A stretch of 64,000 nt of DNA from Pseudomonas putida (lineage in GTDB: Bacteria; Pseudomonadota; Gammaproteobacteria; Pseudomonadales; Pseudomonadaceae), in the NCBI RefSeq assembly GCF_003228315.1, contig NZ_CP029693.1:2737501-2801500 (forward strand), written 5' to 3'. The notes under the pieces were generated by a model. That model was given only the letters and a program-made list of their open reading frames with translations. It ran no database searches and was not told where the DNA came from. This document shows, in pieces, positions 35,586-44,837 of the stretch (position 1 is its first letter; every line of letters starts with the position of its first letter). The position numbers and the translations under genes are program-made.

Positions 35586-36401
35586 ATGGCCTATTTCGAA
35601 CACGAAGGTTGCAACCTGCACTATGAGGAATATGGCCACGGCACGCCGCTGCTGCTGGTCCACGGCCTGGGGTCGAGCACCCTGGACTGGGAAAAACAGA
35701 TCCCCGCGCTGACCACGCGCTACCGGGTGATCGTCCCCGATGTACGCGGTCACGGGCGCTCCGACAAACCTCGCGAGCGTTACAGCATCTCCGGGTTCAG
35801 CGCCGACCTGGTGGCGTTGATCGAACACCTGAACCTCGGCCCCGTCCATTACGTGGGCCTGTCCATGGGCGGCATGATCGGCTTCCAGCTGGGCGTGGAT
35901 CAGCCGCAACTGCTCAAGAGCCTGTGCATCGTCAACAGCGCGCCAGAGGTCAAGCTGCGCAGCCGCGACGACTACTGGCAGTGGTTCAAGCGCTGGAGCC
36001 TGATGCATGCCCTCAGTCTGCGCACCATCGGCAAGGCCCTGGGCGGCAAATTGTTCCCCGAACCCGAGCAGGCCGACCTGCGAGAAAAGATGGCCGAGCG
36101 CTGGGCAAAAAACGACAAACATGCTTATCTCGCCAGCTTCAATGCCATCGTTGGCTGGGGGGTTCAGGAACGACTGTCGAAGGTGTCCTGTCCAACCCTC
36201 ATCGTCAGCGCCGACCATGACTACACGCCGGTCTCGCTGAAGGAAAATTACGTAAAGCTGCTGCCCGATGCGCGACTGGTGGTGATCGCCGACTCGCGTC
36301 ACGCCACCCCGCTGGACCAGCCCGAACGCTTCAACCAGACACTGCTGGATTTCCTCACCACCGTTGAAACCACCCCACTCAGGATCACTGACCCATGCTG
36401 A
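35586..36401 (+). CDS. Alpha/beta hydrolase (3-oxoadipate enol-lactonase-like)
   Basis: A 271-residue alpha/beta hydrolase. The HG oxyanion motif is [12 protein letters not shown], the nucleophile elbow is GLSMGGMIG, the acid is in SADHDYTPV and the His in [10 protein letters not shown]. Closest by eye to the PcaD-like group, but there is no beta-ketoadipate gene nearby, so a specific substrate is not claimed. It overlaps ppiA by 7 bases, and begins 14 bases after the LysR gene. Confidence 0.88.
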   Translation: MAYFEHEGCNLHYEEYGHGTPLLLVHGLGSSTLDWEKQIPALTTRYRVIVPDVRGHGRSDKPRERYSISGFSADLVALIEHLNLGPVHYVGLSMGGMIGFQLGVDQPQLLKSLCIVNSAPEVKLRSRDDYWQWFKRWSLMHALSLRTIGKALGGKLFPEPEQADLREKMAERWAKNDKHAYLASFNAIVGWGVQERLSKVSCPTLIVSADHDYTPVSLKENYVKLLPDARLVVIADSRHATPLDQPERFNQTLLDFLTTVETTPLRITDPC

Positions 36402-36952
36402 AAAAAATCGCCCTCGCCGCTGGCTCCGTTCTGTTTGCCGCCAACCTGATGGCGGCAACGCCTGCCAAGGCGCCGCATGTATTGCTGGAAACCACCAACG
36501 GCCAGATCGAAATCGAACTGGACCCGGTCAAGGCCCCGATCAGTACCAAGAACTTCCTTGATTACGTAGACAGCGGCTTCTACAACAACACGATTTTCCA
36601 CCGCGTGATTCCGGGCTTCATGGTCCAGGGCGGCGGTTTCACCCAGACCATGCAGCAGAAAGACACCAAGGCGCCGATCAAGAACGAGCACAGCAATGGC
36701 CTGGTCAACGTGCGTGGCACCTTGTCGATGGCCCGTACCTCGGTGCCGGATTCGGCCACCAGCCAGTTCTTCATCAACGTCAAGGACAACGACTTCCTCG
36801 ACCAGGGTGACGGCTATGCGGTGTTCGGCAAAGTGGTCAAAGGCATGGACGTGGTAGACATCATCGTCAATTCGCCAACCACCGTGCGCAATGGCATGAA
36901 GGACGTGCCGGCTGACCCTGTATTCATCAAGTCCGCCAAGCGCATCGACTGA
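36395..36952 (+). CDS. ppiA: Periplasmic peptidyl-prolyl cis-trans isomerase (cyclophilin)
   Basis: A 185-residue cyclophilin with a Sec signal peptide ([19 protein letters not shown]), so periplasmic. Catalytic and binding-site stretches are [18 protein letters not shown], then [20 protein letters not shown] and [12 protein letters not shown]. It catalyses proline isomerisation in exported proteins. Overlaps the upstream hydrolase by 7 bases. Confidence 0.95.
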   Translation: MLKKIALAAGSVLFAANLMAATPAKAPHVLLETTNGQIEIELDPVKAPISTKNFLDYVDSGFYNNTIFHRVIPGFMVQGGGFTQTMQQKDTKAPIKNEHSNGLVNVRGTLSMARTSVPDSATSQFFINVKDNDFLDQGDGYAVFGKVVKGMDVVDIIVNSPTTVRNGMKDVPADPVFIKSAKRID

Positions 36953-36980
36953 AACTAAGCTGGACATGGATGTCCGAGCC

Positions 36981-37001
36981 GTTGCCGGTTTTTCCGGCAA
37001 C
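36981..37001 (+). other. Hairpin between ppiA and the ABC transporter gene
   Basis: GTTGCCGG-TTTTT-CCGGCAAC, an 8-bp stem without a downstream T-run. It may be a weak terminator or mRNA stabiliser after ppiA. Confidence 0.5.
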
Positions 37002-37045
37002 GCTCAACCCGTCAAAAGGAGTGCCCGCTCGCGGGTGGAAAAACG

Positions 37046-38878
37046 ATGCTTTATCGCCGTTTTGAAAAACTGATCGATATCTTTCGCGACGCCCCGACAG
37101 CCGCGCCGCCAAATCGGGTCTGGCCCTTCTATACCTATTACCTCAAGCAGGTCTGGCCCAGCTTCGCCGCCCTGCTGGTGGTCGGCCTGTTCGCCGCCCT
37201 GGTCGAAGTGGCACTGTTCAGTTACCTGAGCCGCATCATCGACCTCGCCCAAGGCACGCCCAACGCCGACTTTTTCAAGGAACACGGCCTCGAACTGGCC
37301 TGGATGGTGGTGGTTGCACTCATCTTGCGTCCGGTGTTCGTCGGCCTGCATGACCTGCTGGTGCACCAGACCCTCAGCCCCAGCATGACCAGCATGATCC
37401 TCTGGCAAAACCACAGTTACGTGCTCAAACAGAGCCTGAACTTCTTCCAGAACGACTTCGCCGGGCGCATCGCCCAGCGCATCATGCAAACCGGCAACTC
37501 CCTGCGCGACTCGGCTGTACAGGCCGTCGATGCCCTGTGGCATGTGCTGATCTACGCCATCAGTTCGCTGGTGCTGTTCGCCGAAGCCGACTGGCGCCTG
37601 ATGATTCCGCTACTGACTTGGATCGGCGCCTTCATCGCTTCGCTCTACTACTTCGTGCCACGGGTCAAGGACCGTTCGGTGAGGTCTTCCGATGCGCGCT
37701 CCAAACTCATGGGGCGGATCGTCGACGGCTACACCAACATCACCACGTTGAAGCTGTTTGCCCACACCAACTACGAACAGCAGTACGCCCGCGAAGCCAT
37801 CAAGGAACAAACCGAAAAGGCCCAGATGGCCGGTCGTGTGGTCACCAGCATGGACGTGGTCATCACCAGCCTCAACGGCCTGCTGATCGTCTGCACCACC
37901 GGCCTGGCGCTATGGTTGTGGACGCAGTCGCTGATCAGCGTGGGGGCGATTGCCCTGGCCACCGGGCTGGTGATTCGCATCGTCAACATGTCCGGCTGGA
38001 TCATGTGGGTAGTCACCGGCATCTTCGAAAACATCGGCATGGTGCAGGACGGCCTGCAGACCATCTCACAACCGGTCAGCGTCACCGACCGTGACCAGGC
38101 CAAGCCGCTGGCCGTGGGCCGTGGCGAAGTGCGTTTCGAACATGTGGACTTCCACTACGGCAAGCACAGCGGGGTCATCGGCGACCTTAACCTGACCATC
38201 AAGCCCGGTGAGAAAATCGGCCTGATCGGCCCGTCCGGCGCCGGCAAATCGACCCTGGTGAACCTGCTGCTACGGCTGTATGACGTGGAAAGCGGACGCA
38301 TCCTCATCGATGGTCAGAACATCGCCGACGTCAGCCAGGAAAGCCTGCGCGAACGCATCGGTATGATCACCCAGGACACGTCCCTGCTGCATCGTTCGAT
38401 CCGCGACAACCTGCTTTACGGCAAGCCCGACGCCACCGAAGGCGAACTCTGGGAGGCCGTGTACAAGGCCCGGGCCGACGGTTTCATTCCGACCCTGTCG
38501 GACGCCGAAGGCCGTATTGGCTTTGATGCCCATGTCGGCGAGCGCGGGGTGAAGCTATCCGGTGGTCAGCGCCAGCGGATCGCCATTGCCCGAGTGCTGC
38601 TCAAGGACGCGCCGATCCTGATCATGGACGAAGCCACCTCGGCACTGGATTCGGAAGTCGAGGCGGCGATTCAGGAAAGCCTGGAAACCTTGATGCAGGG
38701 CAAGACCGTGATCGCCATCGCCCACCGGCTTTCGACCATCGCCCGGATGGACCGGCTGGTGGTGCTGGAGAATGGCAGGATTGCGGAAACCGGCAGCCAT
38801 GCTGAACTGCTGGCGCTGGGCGGGTTGTATGCGCGGTTGTGGGCGCATCAGACGGGTGGGTTTGTCGGGATCGACTGA
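37046..38878 (+). CDS. ABC transporter, fused membrane and ATPase domains (exporter half-transporter)
   Basis: A 610-residue type-IV fold half-transporter. The membrane domain (about 1-340) has six helices (VWPSFAALLVVGLFAALVEV the first). The ATPase has Walker A GPSGAGKST, signature LSGGQRQR, Walker B ILIMDEATSALD and H-loop IAHRLST. Works as a homodimer or with a partner. Substrate unknown; related proteins export lipids, peptides or drugs. Strong ribosome site AAAGGAG upstream of the ATG. Confidence 0.93.
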   Translation: MLYRRFEKLIDIFRDAPTAAPPNRVWPFYTYYLKQVWPSFAALLVVGLFAALVEVALFSYLSRIIDLAQGTPNADFFKEHGLELAWMVVVALILRPVFVGLHDLLVHQTLSPSMTSMILWQNHSYVLKQSLNFFQNDFAGRIAQRIMQTGNSLRDSAVQAVDALWHVLIYAISSLVLFAEADWRLMIPLLTWIGAFIASLYYFVPRVKDRSVRSSDARSKLMGRIVDGYTNITTLKLFAHTNYEQQYAREAIKEQTEKAQMAGRVVTSMDVVITSLNGLLIVCTTGLALWLWTQSLISVGAIALATGLVIRIVNMSGWIMWVVTGIFENIGMVQDGLQTISQPVSVTDRDQAKPLAVGRGEVRFEHVDFHYGKHSGVIGDLNLTIKPGEKIGLIGPSGAGKSTLVNLLLRLYDVESGRILIDGQNIADVSQESLRERIGMITQDTSLLHRSIRDNLLYGKPDATEGELWEAVYKARADGFIPTLSDAEGRIGFDAHVGERGVKLSGGQRQRIAIARVLLKDAPILIMDEATSALDSEVEAAIQESLETLMQGKTVIAIAHRLSTIARMDRLVVLENGRIAETGSHAELLALGGLYARLWAHQTGGFVGID

Positions 38879-38895
38879 ATTTGAGATCCCCGCCA

Positions 38896-38997
38896 CTGTA
38901 GGAGCGAGCCTGCTCGCGATGGACGTCAACGATGACGCGGGATGTCTGACACCCCGTGGCGTTCTCGAGTTCATCGCGAGCAGGCTCGCTCCTACAG
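38896..38997. repeat. Paired REP palindromes after the ABC transporter gene
   Basis: CTGTAGGAGCGAGCCTGCTC...GCGATGG faces TCATCGCGAGCAGGCTCGCT...CTACAG. Located between two convergent genes, which suits a role in transcript ends. Confidence 0.9.
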
Positions 38998-39007
38998 AGA
39001 CCAGCAT

Positions 39008-40132
39008 TCACTCCTGGCGATAAGGCAAAGCCGTCCTCGCTTCCTCCGCATACGCCATCACCCCTACCCGCTCCTGCTGAAGGAAGTCTTTGACCGCCGC
39101 CTTCAACCCCGGATGCCGCAGGTAATGCCAGGAATGGGTGATCACCGGTTCAAAGCCGCGAATCAACTTGTGCTCACCCTGGGCTCCGGCGTCGAAGCGC
39201 TGGTAGCCATTGACAATCGCGTAGTCCATGCCCTGATAGAAGCAGGTTTCAAAGTGCAGGCGATCAAACTCCGCCAGGCATCCCCAGTAACGACCGTAGA
39301 AACTGTCCTTCCCCACCAGACTGAACGCCATCGCCACCGGACGTGAGCCTTGTTTGGCCAGCACCACGCGAATCGATTGCGGCATGCGTTCGGCCAGCAG
39401 GCTGAAAAATTCCCGCGTCAGGTAAGGCCTCTGCCGGCGTACCGCGTAGGTATTGGCATAGCAGGCATAGACAAAATCCCACTGCGCCTGGGTCAGTTGC
39501 CGCCCTTCCAGCCATTCGAACTCAAAGCCCTGCCCCGCCACTTGCTCGCGTTCCTTGCGCATCTGTTTGCGCTTGCGCGAGCTCAAGGCATCTAGGAAAT
39601 CCTGGAAGTCCCGATAGTCGCGGTTCTGCCAGTGGTACTGGCAGCCGATACGTTGCAGCCAGCCTGGCTGCTCGGCCAAGGCGGCATCGGTGAAAGGGTC
39701 GGTGAAATTGATGTGAGCACTGGAGAGTTGTTCGATCTCCAGATAACCCGGCAGGCTTTTGAGCAACTCGAAACCGTCCTCGACACGGGCAGCCAGCAAT
39801 CGCGGGCCACTGACCGGACTGAACGGCACGGCGGAAAGAAACTTGGGGTAGTAATCGATCCCGGCGCGCTCGCAGGCGTCGGCCCAGGCGTGGTCGAACA
39901 CGTACTCGCCGTAGGAATGCCATTTGCGATAACCCGGCAAGGCGGCAATCAATCGATCGCCTTCGACATGCAGTAAATGCTCGGCTTGCCAGCCGGAATG
40001 AGGACCCACACTGCCACTGTCCTCCAACGCACTCAGGAAGGCGTGACTGAGAAACGGCTGGTCCTCGGGCACCAGGGCGTCCCAGGTTTCGGCGGTCACT
40101 TCGGACAGACTTTGCAGGCATTGCAACGGCAT
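39008..40132 (-). CDS. GNAT-type acyltransferase-like protein (COG3146, DUF482)
   Basis: A 374-residue protein of the COG3146 family, related to FemAB/GNAT acyltransferases. Typical segments are FLSHAFLSALEDSGSVGPHS, YGEYVFDHAWADACERAGID, and FYGRYWGCLAEFDRLHFETC. The biochemical role is not established in detail. I chose the ATG at 40132, with GAGG 6 bases before it; an upstream GTG would add 4 residues. Confidence 0.88.
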   Translation of the reverse strand: MPLQCLQSLSEVTAETWDALVPEDQPFLSHAFLSALEDSGSVGPHSGWQAEHLLHVEGDRLIAALPGYRKWHSYGEYVFDHAWADACERAGIDYYPKFLSAVPFSPVSGPRLLAARVEDGFELLKSLPGYLEIEQLSSAHINFTDPFTDAALAEQPGWLQRIGCQYHWQNRDYRDFQDFLDALSSRKRKQMRKEREQVAGQGFEFEWLEGRQLTQAQWDFVYACYANTYAVRRQRPYLTREFFSLLAERMPQSIRVVLAKQGSRPVAMAFSLVGKDSFYGRYWGCLAEFDRLHFETCFYQGMDYAIVNGYQRFDAGAQGEHKLIRGFEPVITHSWHYLRHPGLKAAVKDFLQQERVGVMAYAEEARTALPYRQE

Positions 40133-40144
40133 CACCGTCCTCAC

Positions 40145-40416
40145 TCGTTCAGGGTATGAAAGCCTCGCGAGTATCGCTTATCGCCCTCCAATGCACACCC
40201 GAAAACCGATGACAACGCTCTAGCTCAATAGTTCGGAAAGACTTCATATCGTCACCGACATGCCATCACATTGCCACCGCTCTGTAATAAACCATCGCGA
40301 TACTGGCGCCTGTTTTTAGAGCGCCGGGTTATAGCCCGGTCACTGTTTTCCGTCCATCAATGGTCGGTTGTGCCCTGGATGGCTCAAGCCATCCACTCTC
40401 ATCTTCGGAGATTGAT
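40145..40416. other. Upstream region of the porin gene
   Basis: About 270 bases. It contains the near-perfect palindrome CCGGGTTATAGCCCGG (40324-40339) about 80 bases before the porin start, and the ribosome site CGGAG. No recognised regulator box. The palindrome could be an mRNA leader hairpin or an operator. Confidence 0.5.
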
Positions 40417-41739
40417 ATGCGTCTTGCTTCCACGAAAACTGCGGCGGCCCTGTGTGGTGGCCTGCTGTTGGCCATGAGTGTTCCGGCCACTGCCGCAGTC
40501 GACGCCAAACTGCTCGACATGCTCAAGGCTAACGGCTCGATTACCAACGCCCAGTACACCGAACTGCAAGCCGAACTGGCCCGCGATCAGAAAGACCAAC
40601 AAATCGCCCGTCAGGCTCAGCAAGAGACCAACGAGCAAATCGCAGCAACTGCGAAGAAAACCAATGAGCTGAGCACTTTCGACCAGAAGCTCGCCTGGGC
40701 TGCCAAGACCCAATTCAAGGGCGACGTGCGTTTCCGTCAGGAAACCGTGCAAAACGACGGCGTACCGAACAACAAGGACCAGAACCGTCAGCGCGTTCGT
40801 GCCCGCCTGGGTGCCTACACCGAGATCAACCCGCAGGTTGATACCGGTATCCGTATCGCCACCGGCAACAACGATGACCCGCGTTCCACCAACCAGAGCC
40901 TGGACAACTACTTCGACAAGAAGCAGATCTGGCTGGACCAGGGTTACGTCGACTACCACCCCGACGCCATCAAGAACCTGCACATCGTTGGCGGCAAGAT
41001 GCCACAGCAATGGGTGAGCATGGGCGACATCATCTGGGATAGCGACATCAGCCCCGAAGGTCTGTCGCTCTCGTACAAGTACCCGCTGAGCGGCAACACC
41101 GAACTGTTCGGTAGCGCCGGTCACTACACCCTCAAGGACAACGTCGATGGCGAGGGCGTGCAGTTCAAACACGACCTGCGTCTGTACGCCGGCCAGCTGG
41201 GCGCGCGCTTTGCCATCACCGACAACCTGAAAATGACCCTGGGCGGCAGCGTCTACGGTTACGACAACGATGACAACATCACTCCGGTTGCCGGCGTGAT
41301 CCCAGGCCAGCTGGCGATCAACGGCAACAGCCCGAACGAGCAGTTCAAGCTGTACGAAGGCTTCGGTCAGCTGGACATCGGTGGCCTGGCAGTACCGCTC
41401 TCGCTGTACGGTCAGTACGTCAATAACAAGGACGCCAGCAACGACCAGGACACTGGTTGGTTGACTGGTGTGAAGACCAAAGTCTACGGCTTCGCCATCG
41501 ACTACAACTACCGCGACGTGCAGCGTAACTCGGTGGTGGGTGCCTTCACCGACTCCGACTTCGCCAACGGCTTCACCGGTTCGCGCGGCAGCAAGCTGAA
41601 AGTGAGCTACGAGCTGGACAAGAACTTCGCCCTGGGTGCCACCTACTTCATGGCAACCTCGGACCAGACCAACGCCAACATCAACAAGAAAGATTCGGAC
41701 ATCAACACCCTGCAACTGGATGCCGAAGCCAAGTTCTGA
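40417..41739 (+). CDS. Putative outer-membrane porin
   Basis: A 440-residue protein with a Sec signal peptide (MRLASTKTAAALCGGLLLAM, then SVPATAA). After it comes a helical, Gln/Glu-rich segment (about 30-85) that could form a coiled coil, then repeated amphipathic beta strands and a final aromatic residue (LDAEAKF), the signature of a beta-barrel. It belongs with the Pseudomonas 'putative porin' family. I chose the ATG at 40417 for the signal peptide; an upstream frame at 40360 has none. Specificity unknown. Confidence 0.9.
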   Translation: MRLASTKTAAALCGGLLLAMSVPATAAVDAKLLDMLKANGSITNAQYTELQAELARDQKDQQIARQAQQETNEQIAATAKKTNELSTFDQKLAWAAKTQFKGDVRFRQETVQNDGVPNNKDQNRQRVRARLGAYTEINPQVDTGIRIATGNNDDPRSTNQSLDNYFDKKQIWLDQGYVDYHPDAIKNLHIVGGKMPQQWVSMGDIIWDSDISPEGLSLSYKYPLSGNTELFGSAGHYTLKDNVDGEGVQFKHDLRLYAGQLGARFAITDNLKMTLGGSVYGYDNDDNITPVAGVIPGQLAINGNSPNEQFKLYEGFGQLDIGGLAVPLSLYGQYVNNKDASNDQDTGWLTGVKTKVYGFAIDYNYRDVQRNSVVGAFTDSDFANGFTGSRGSKLKVSYELDKNFALGATYFMATSDQTNANINKKDSDINTLQLDAEAKF

Positions 41740-41883
41740 TTCACAGCTTCACGAGTCGGGCAAGGAAGCCCGGATCGCCTTTACAGCCTGGCGTTGGTCT
41801 GACGGTCCCCATCATCCGTCCGGCAGATCAACGCGAGCTGTTTTCCCGCCCTCCCGCGCCACTTCCTCGAATCAGCACAGGTC

Positions 41884-42924
41884 TCAGACCCGCGCCTGAC
41901 TCTTGCTCCAGTCGGTCAGCAGACTGTACGCCACCGCCAGCAATGTCGGCCCGATGAACAGGCCGATGAAACCAAACGCCAGCAACCCGCCAAACACCCC
42001 AAGCAGCACGATCACCAAGGGCAGATTCCCGCCGCGACTGATCAGGTAAGGCTTGAGCACGTTGTCCACGCCGCTGATGATGAAAGTGCCCCAGATACCG
42101 AGGAACGCCGCCATCGTGTAGTCACCTTTCCAGGCCAGCCAGGCCGTGGCCGGAATCCACACCAGCGGCGGTCCCATGGGAATCAGGCTGAGCAGGAAGG
42201 TTACGATGCCCAGTACAAGGGCCCCCGGAACCCCGGCAATCAGGAAGCCGATCAGCGCCAGAATCGCCTGGGCCGCAGCGGTACCGATTACCCCGTTGAC
42301 CACCCGTTGCACGGTGCCCGCAACCAGCTCGATGTAGTAGCCGGCGCGATCGCCGATCAGGCGCTCCAGCAGGCTATGGACGAAAGCCGCCAGTCGCGGC
42401 CCGTCGCGATAGAAAAAGAACACGAAAACGATGCTCAGGGTCAGCTCGAGTACGCCACCGCCGATCTGTGCGCTGCGCGCCAGCAGCCAGTTACCGACCT
42501 GCCCGAGATAGGGTTTGAGCGACACCATCATGGCCGCGCCCTGCTGGTCGATGCTGTTCCAGATCTCCATCAGACGCTTGCCCACCAACGGAATGCTGCC
42601 CAGCCAGGCGGGCGCTTCCGGCAGGCCATCGACCTGCACATCCTTGATGAACGCCGTGGCATCACGCACATGATCGGCCAGGTTGAACCCCAGCCAGACC
42701 AGGGGCGCCGCCACCAGTACCATCCAGCCCACGGTCAACACCGCGGCCGCCAGGGATTCGCGGCCATTGAACCAGCGGGTCAGCAGGCGCATCAGCGGCC
42801 AACTGGCAAAGGCCAGCACCGCGCCCCAGAACAGCGCCGACCAGAACGGCGCCATCACCCAGACGCTCGCCCCGAACAGCACCAAAAGCAGGATCTGCAC
42901 CAGCATCCGATCGTTATTGATCAT
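41884..42924 (-). CDS. PerM/AI-2E family permease
   Basis: A 346-residue membrane protein of the PerM (AI-2E exporter) family with about eight helices. The start is the ATG at 42924, after AGGACAATGG. Recognisable segments: IPMGPPLVWIPATAWLAWKG and VDNVLKPYLISRGGNLPLVI, both conserved. Some family members export autoinducer-2; the family also includes unrelated permeases, so the substrate is open. A terminator lies between it and the upstream gene. Confidence 0.88.
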   Translation of the reverse strand: MINNDRMLVQILLLVLFGASVWVMAPFWSALFWGAVLAFASWPLMRLLTRWFNGRESLAAAVLTVGWMVLVAAPLVWLGFNLADHVRDATAFIKDVQVDGLPEAPAWLGSIPLVGKRLMEIWNSIDQQGAAMMVSLKPYLGQVGNWLLARSAQIGGGVLELTLSIVFVFFFYRDGPRLAAFVHSLLERLIGDRAGYYIELVAGTVQRVVNGVIGTAAAQAILALIGFLIAGVPGALVLGIVTFLLSLIPMGPPLVWIPATAWLAWKGDYTMAAFLGIWGTFIISGVDNVLKPYLISRGGNLPLVIVLLGVFGGLLAFGFIGLFIGPTLLAVAYSLLTDWSKSQARV

Positions 42925-42960
42925 CCATTGTCCTGAAAAAAGGAAGGGAAAAGTCCGTCC

Positions 42961-42996
42961 GAAAAAGAATAGGCGAACGCGCGGAACGCGTTCGCC
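42961..42996 (-). terminator. Terminator after the DUF4892 gene
   Basis: Perfect stem GGCGAACGCG-(5)-CGCGTTCGCC, followed on the minus strand by TATTCTTTTT. It separates the DUF4892 gene from the permease gene. Confidence 0.82.
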
Positions 42997-43006
42997 TTTC
43001 GGAGGG

Positions 43007-43825
43007 TTATCGCAGTAGCTGGAAGTGCAGGCCAGAGCCTTCGGCGCTGCCGGTTTCCATGCGTGCCGCACGCACGCCCTGCCCGATCAGGGCCTGGCGC
43101 CAGTCTTCGGCCTTCGGTCCTGAAAGACTGACCCGTAAAGTTGCGTCGAGGTTCAGGCCACGGGAAATCAGGCGCACCCAGGTTTCATCCGATGCGTCGG
43201 TCAGTGTGGGGAAGTCCAGTTCGCCGGTGCTCTTGAGTTCGCGCAGCAAGGTCGCGGACGTTGGTCGCAAATCGCCCAGCGGGGCCGCCGCCTCGAACTG
43301 TTCGACATGCACGTAGGCTTTGCGATTGCCACGGGTGATGCTGTAAAGCGCCACCAGCGTGTTGTCCTTCGGTGCCGCCAGACGCAACAGCAGGTATGCC
43401 TGTTCGTTGTCGGAACCGTAGAGCTTGGCATTGCCGAACACCTCGTTGGCCCACAGGCTGCTTTCGCCGCAATCCCGGGCCTGACACCAGAACAGCAACT
43501 GGGCGTCCTGCTTCTGCAAGGCTTCGCGGGCGGCGGTGAAAGCGTCGATGGCGGAATGTTCCGGTGGCAATTCGTAGGTCACTGAGGTGGTATTGCCACG
43601 GGCGCTGACCTGGCTGTCGAAGCGTAGTTGGCCGCTGATCTTGCGGATCGAGCCAAGAGGATAAATCCGCTCCAGTTCCACGGCCGGGCGATAGTCGACG
43701 ATCTGCGCATCGACCATGCGTGGCACGATCGGCAGATCCTGACTGCCTGGAACATCAGCGGCAAACAACAAGGGACTGAAACTGAACAGCGCCAGCAGGC
43801 TGAGAGATCGCATCGGCAGACTCAT
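43007..43825 (-). CDS. DUF4892 family exported protein
   Basis: A 272-residue protein with a signal peptide (MRSLSLLALFSFSPLLFA, from residue 5). The rest is a DUF4892 protein (PRMVDAQIVDYRPAVELERI and later AEDWRQALIGQGVRAARMET). The C-terminal part may have an OmpA-like fold with peptidoglycan contact, but this is inference. The ATG overlaps the stop codon of a small upstream ORF (ATGA), and no strong ribosome site is visible, which suggests coupling. Confidence 0.88.
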   Translation of the reverse strand: MSLPMRSLSLLALFSFSPLLFAADVPGSQDLPIVPRMVDAQIVDYRPAVELERIYPLGSIRKISGQLRFDSQVSARGNTTSVTYELPPEHSAIDAFTAAREALQKQDAQLLFWCQARDCGESSLWANEVFGNAKLYGSDNEQAYLLLRLAAPKDNTLVALYSITRGNRKAYVHVEQFEAAAPLGDLRPTSATLLRELKSTGELDFPTLTDASDETWVRLISRGLNLDATLRVSLSGPKAEDWRQALIGQGVRAARMETGSAEGSGLHFQLLR

Positions 43826-43932
43826 TGGGTCAGCATGGCGTTATCGAAACTGAAGGCTCGCCCCCTGGGTTCCTGGGGCACGATTGAGATCTTGCGATCA
43901 TTGGGGGTCGTGGCGGTGTATAGATCCATCAT
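43822..43932 (-). pseudogene. Small ORF, 36 residues: N-terminal remnant of a YfcG-type glutathione transferase
   Basis: The ORF begins MMDLYTATTPNDRKISI, which strongly resembles the start of Nu-class/YfcG glutathione transferases (MIDLYxAPTPNGxKIS). After residue 17 the likeness ends and the frame stops 19 codons later, so the thioredoxin fold and the whole helical domain are missing. It has a good ribosome site (GGGAG, 6 bases before the ATG) and its stop overlaps the DUF4892 start (ATGA). It could be a decayed gene or a leader reused to couple translation. Confidence 0.6.
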
Positions 43933-43982
43933 GGTGGTCTCCCGTTTCAAGCCGCCCAGCCTCGACAGTTGCCCGGCGCAAG

Positions 43983-44837
43983 TCAAGGAATGGCAAAGAA
44001 CCGATTGAAACAGTCTGCGACAAGATCGGCGCCGTGCTCGTCATTCAGATGCAAATGATGGCCGCCTGGCAGCTGCTCACGGCTAAAGGGTAGACGCTCC
44101 AGCAGTTCAGGATGTTTGGCGAGCATGCCGCCGCCGGCCACTACCAACTTTGCCGGGCAAGCGATGCGCTGGACGAAGGCCATGGCCTGCTCGGTGGTGA
44201 GGCGCAGGGGCGATGGCAGCGTCAGGCGGCTGTCGGTTCGCCAGGTGTATCCACCGGGTGCCGGCATCAGGCCACGTTGCGCCAGCAGTTCGGCGGCTTC
44301 GCGGCTGACGGCCACCAGCCCTTTCATTCTGGCCTCGACAGCCCGTTCGAGGGTGCTGTAGACCGGCTTGCGTTTTTCCCGCAGGTCCAGTTGCGCCTGC
44401 AGGGCCATGCCCATGCGTTCGGCAGCGTTTTCACCTTTGTCGGTAGGCGGGATGACGCCGTCGATCAATGCCAGATGAGTGACACGCTCAGGGAACGACC
44501 CGGCAATGATCACGGAGGCAATCGCTCCCATGGAGTGCCCCAACAGCGCAAATCGCTTGAGGCCCAGTTGTTCGGCGACTTGCAGGACATCGTGGGCGTA
44601 ATCCCACATGGCGTAGCCGGCACCTATCGGGCGATGCCCGGAGTGACCGTGACCGGCCATGTCCAGGGCAATGATGCGCAGGCCTTTGAGCTTCGGCGCC
44701 AGCCGGGCGAAGCTGTTGGCGTTGTCGAGCCAGCCATGCAGGGCAATGACCGGCAAACCGTCTTCCGGGCCGAACAGGTGTGCCGCCAACTCGATATGCG
44801 GCAGGCTCAGGCGAACTTCTTCGACAACGTGGTTCAT
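43983..44837 (-). CDS. Alpha/beta hydrolase
   Basis: A 284-residue alpha/beta hydrolase. The oxyanion motif is LHGWLDNANSF, the nucleophile elbow GHSMGAIAS, and the His lies in GGHHLHLNDE. The ATG overlaps the stop of the upstream hydrolase (ATGA), so they are coupled. It fits the position of the paired hydrolase genes (PA1621/PA1622) of P. aeruginosa. Substrate unknown. Confidence 0.88.
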   Translation of the reverse strand: MNHVVEEVRLSLPHIELAAHLFGPEDGLPVIALHGWLDNANSFARLAPKLKGLRIIALDMAGHGHSGHRPIGAGYAMWDYAHDVLQVAEQLGLKRFALLGHSMGAIASVIIAGSFPERVTHLALIDGVIPPTDKGENAAERMGMALQAQLDLREKRKPVYSTLERAVEARMKGLVAVSREAAELLAQRGLMPAPGGYTWRTDSRLTLPSPLRLTTEQAMAFVQRIACPAKLVVAGGGMLAKHPELLERLPFSREQLPGGHHLHLNDEHGADLVADCFNRFFAIP

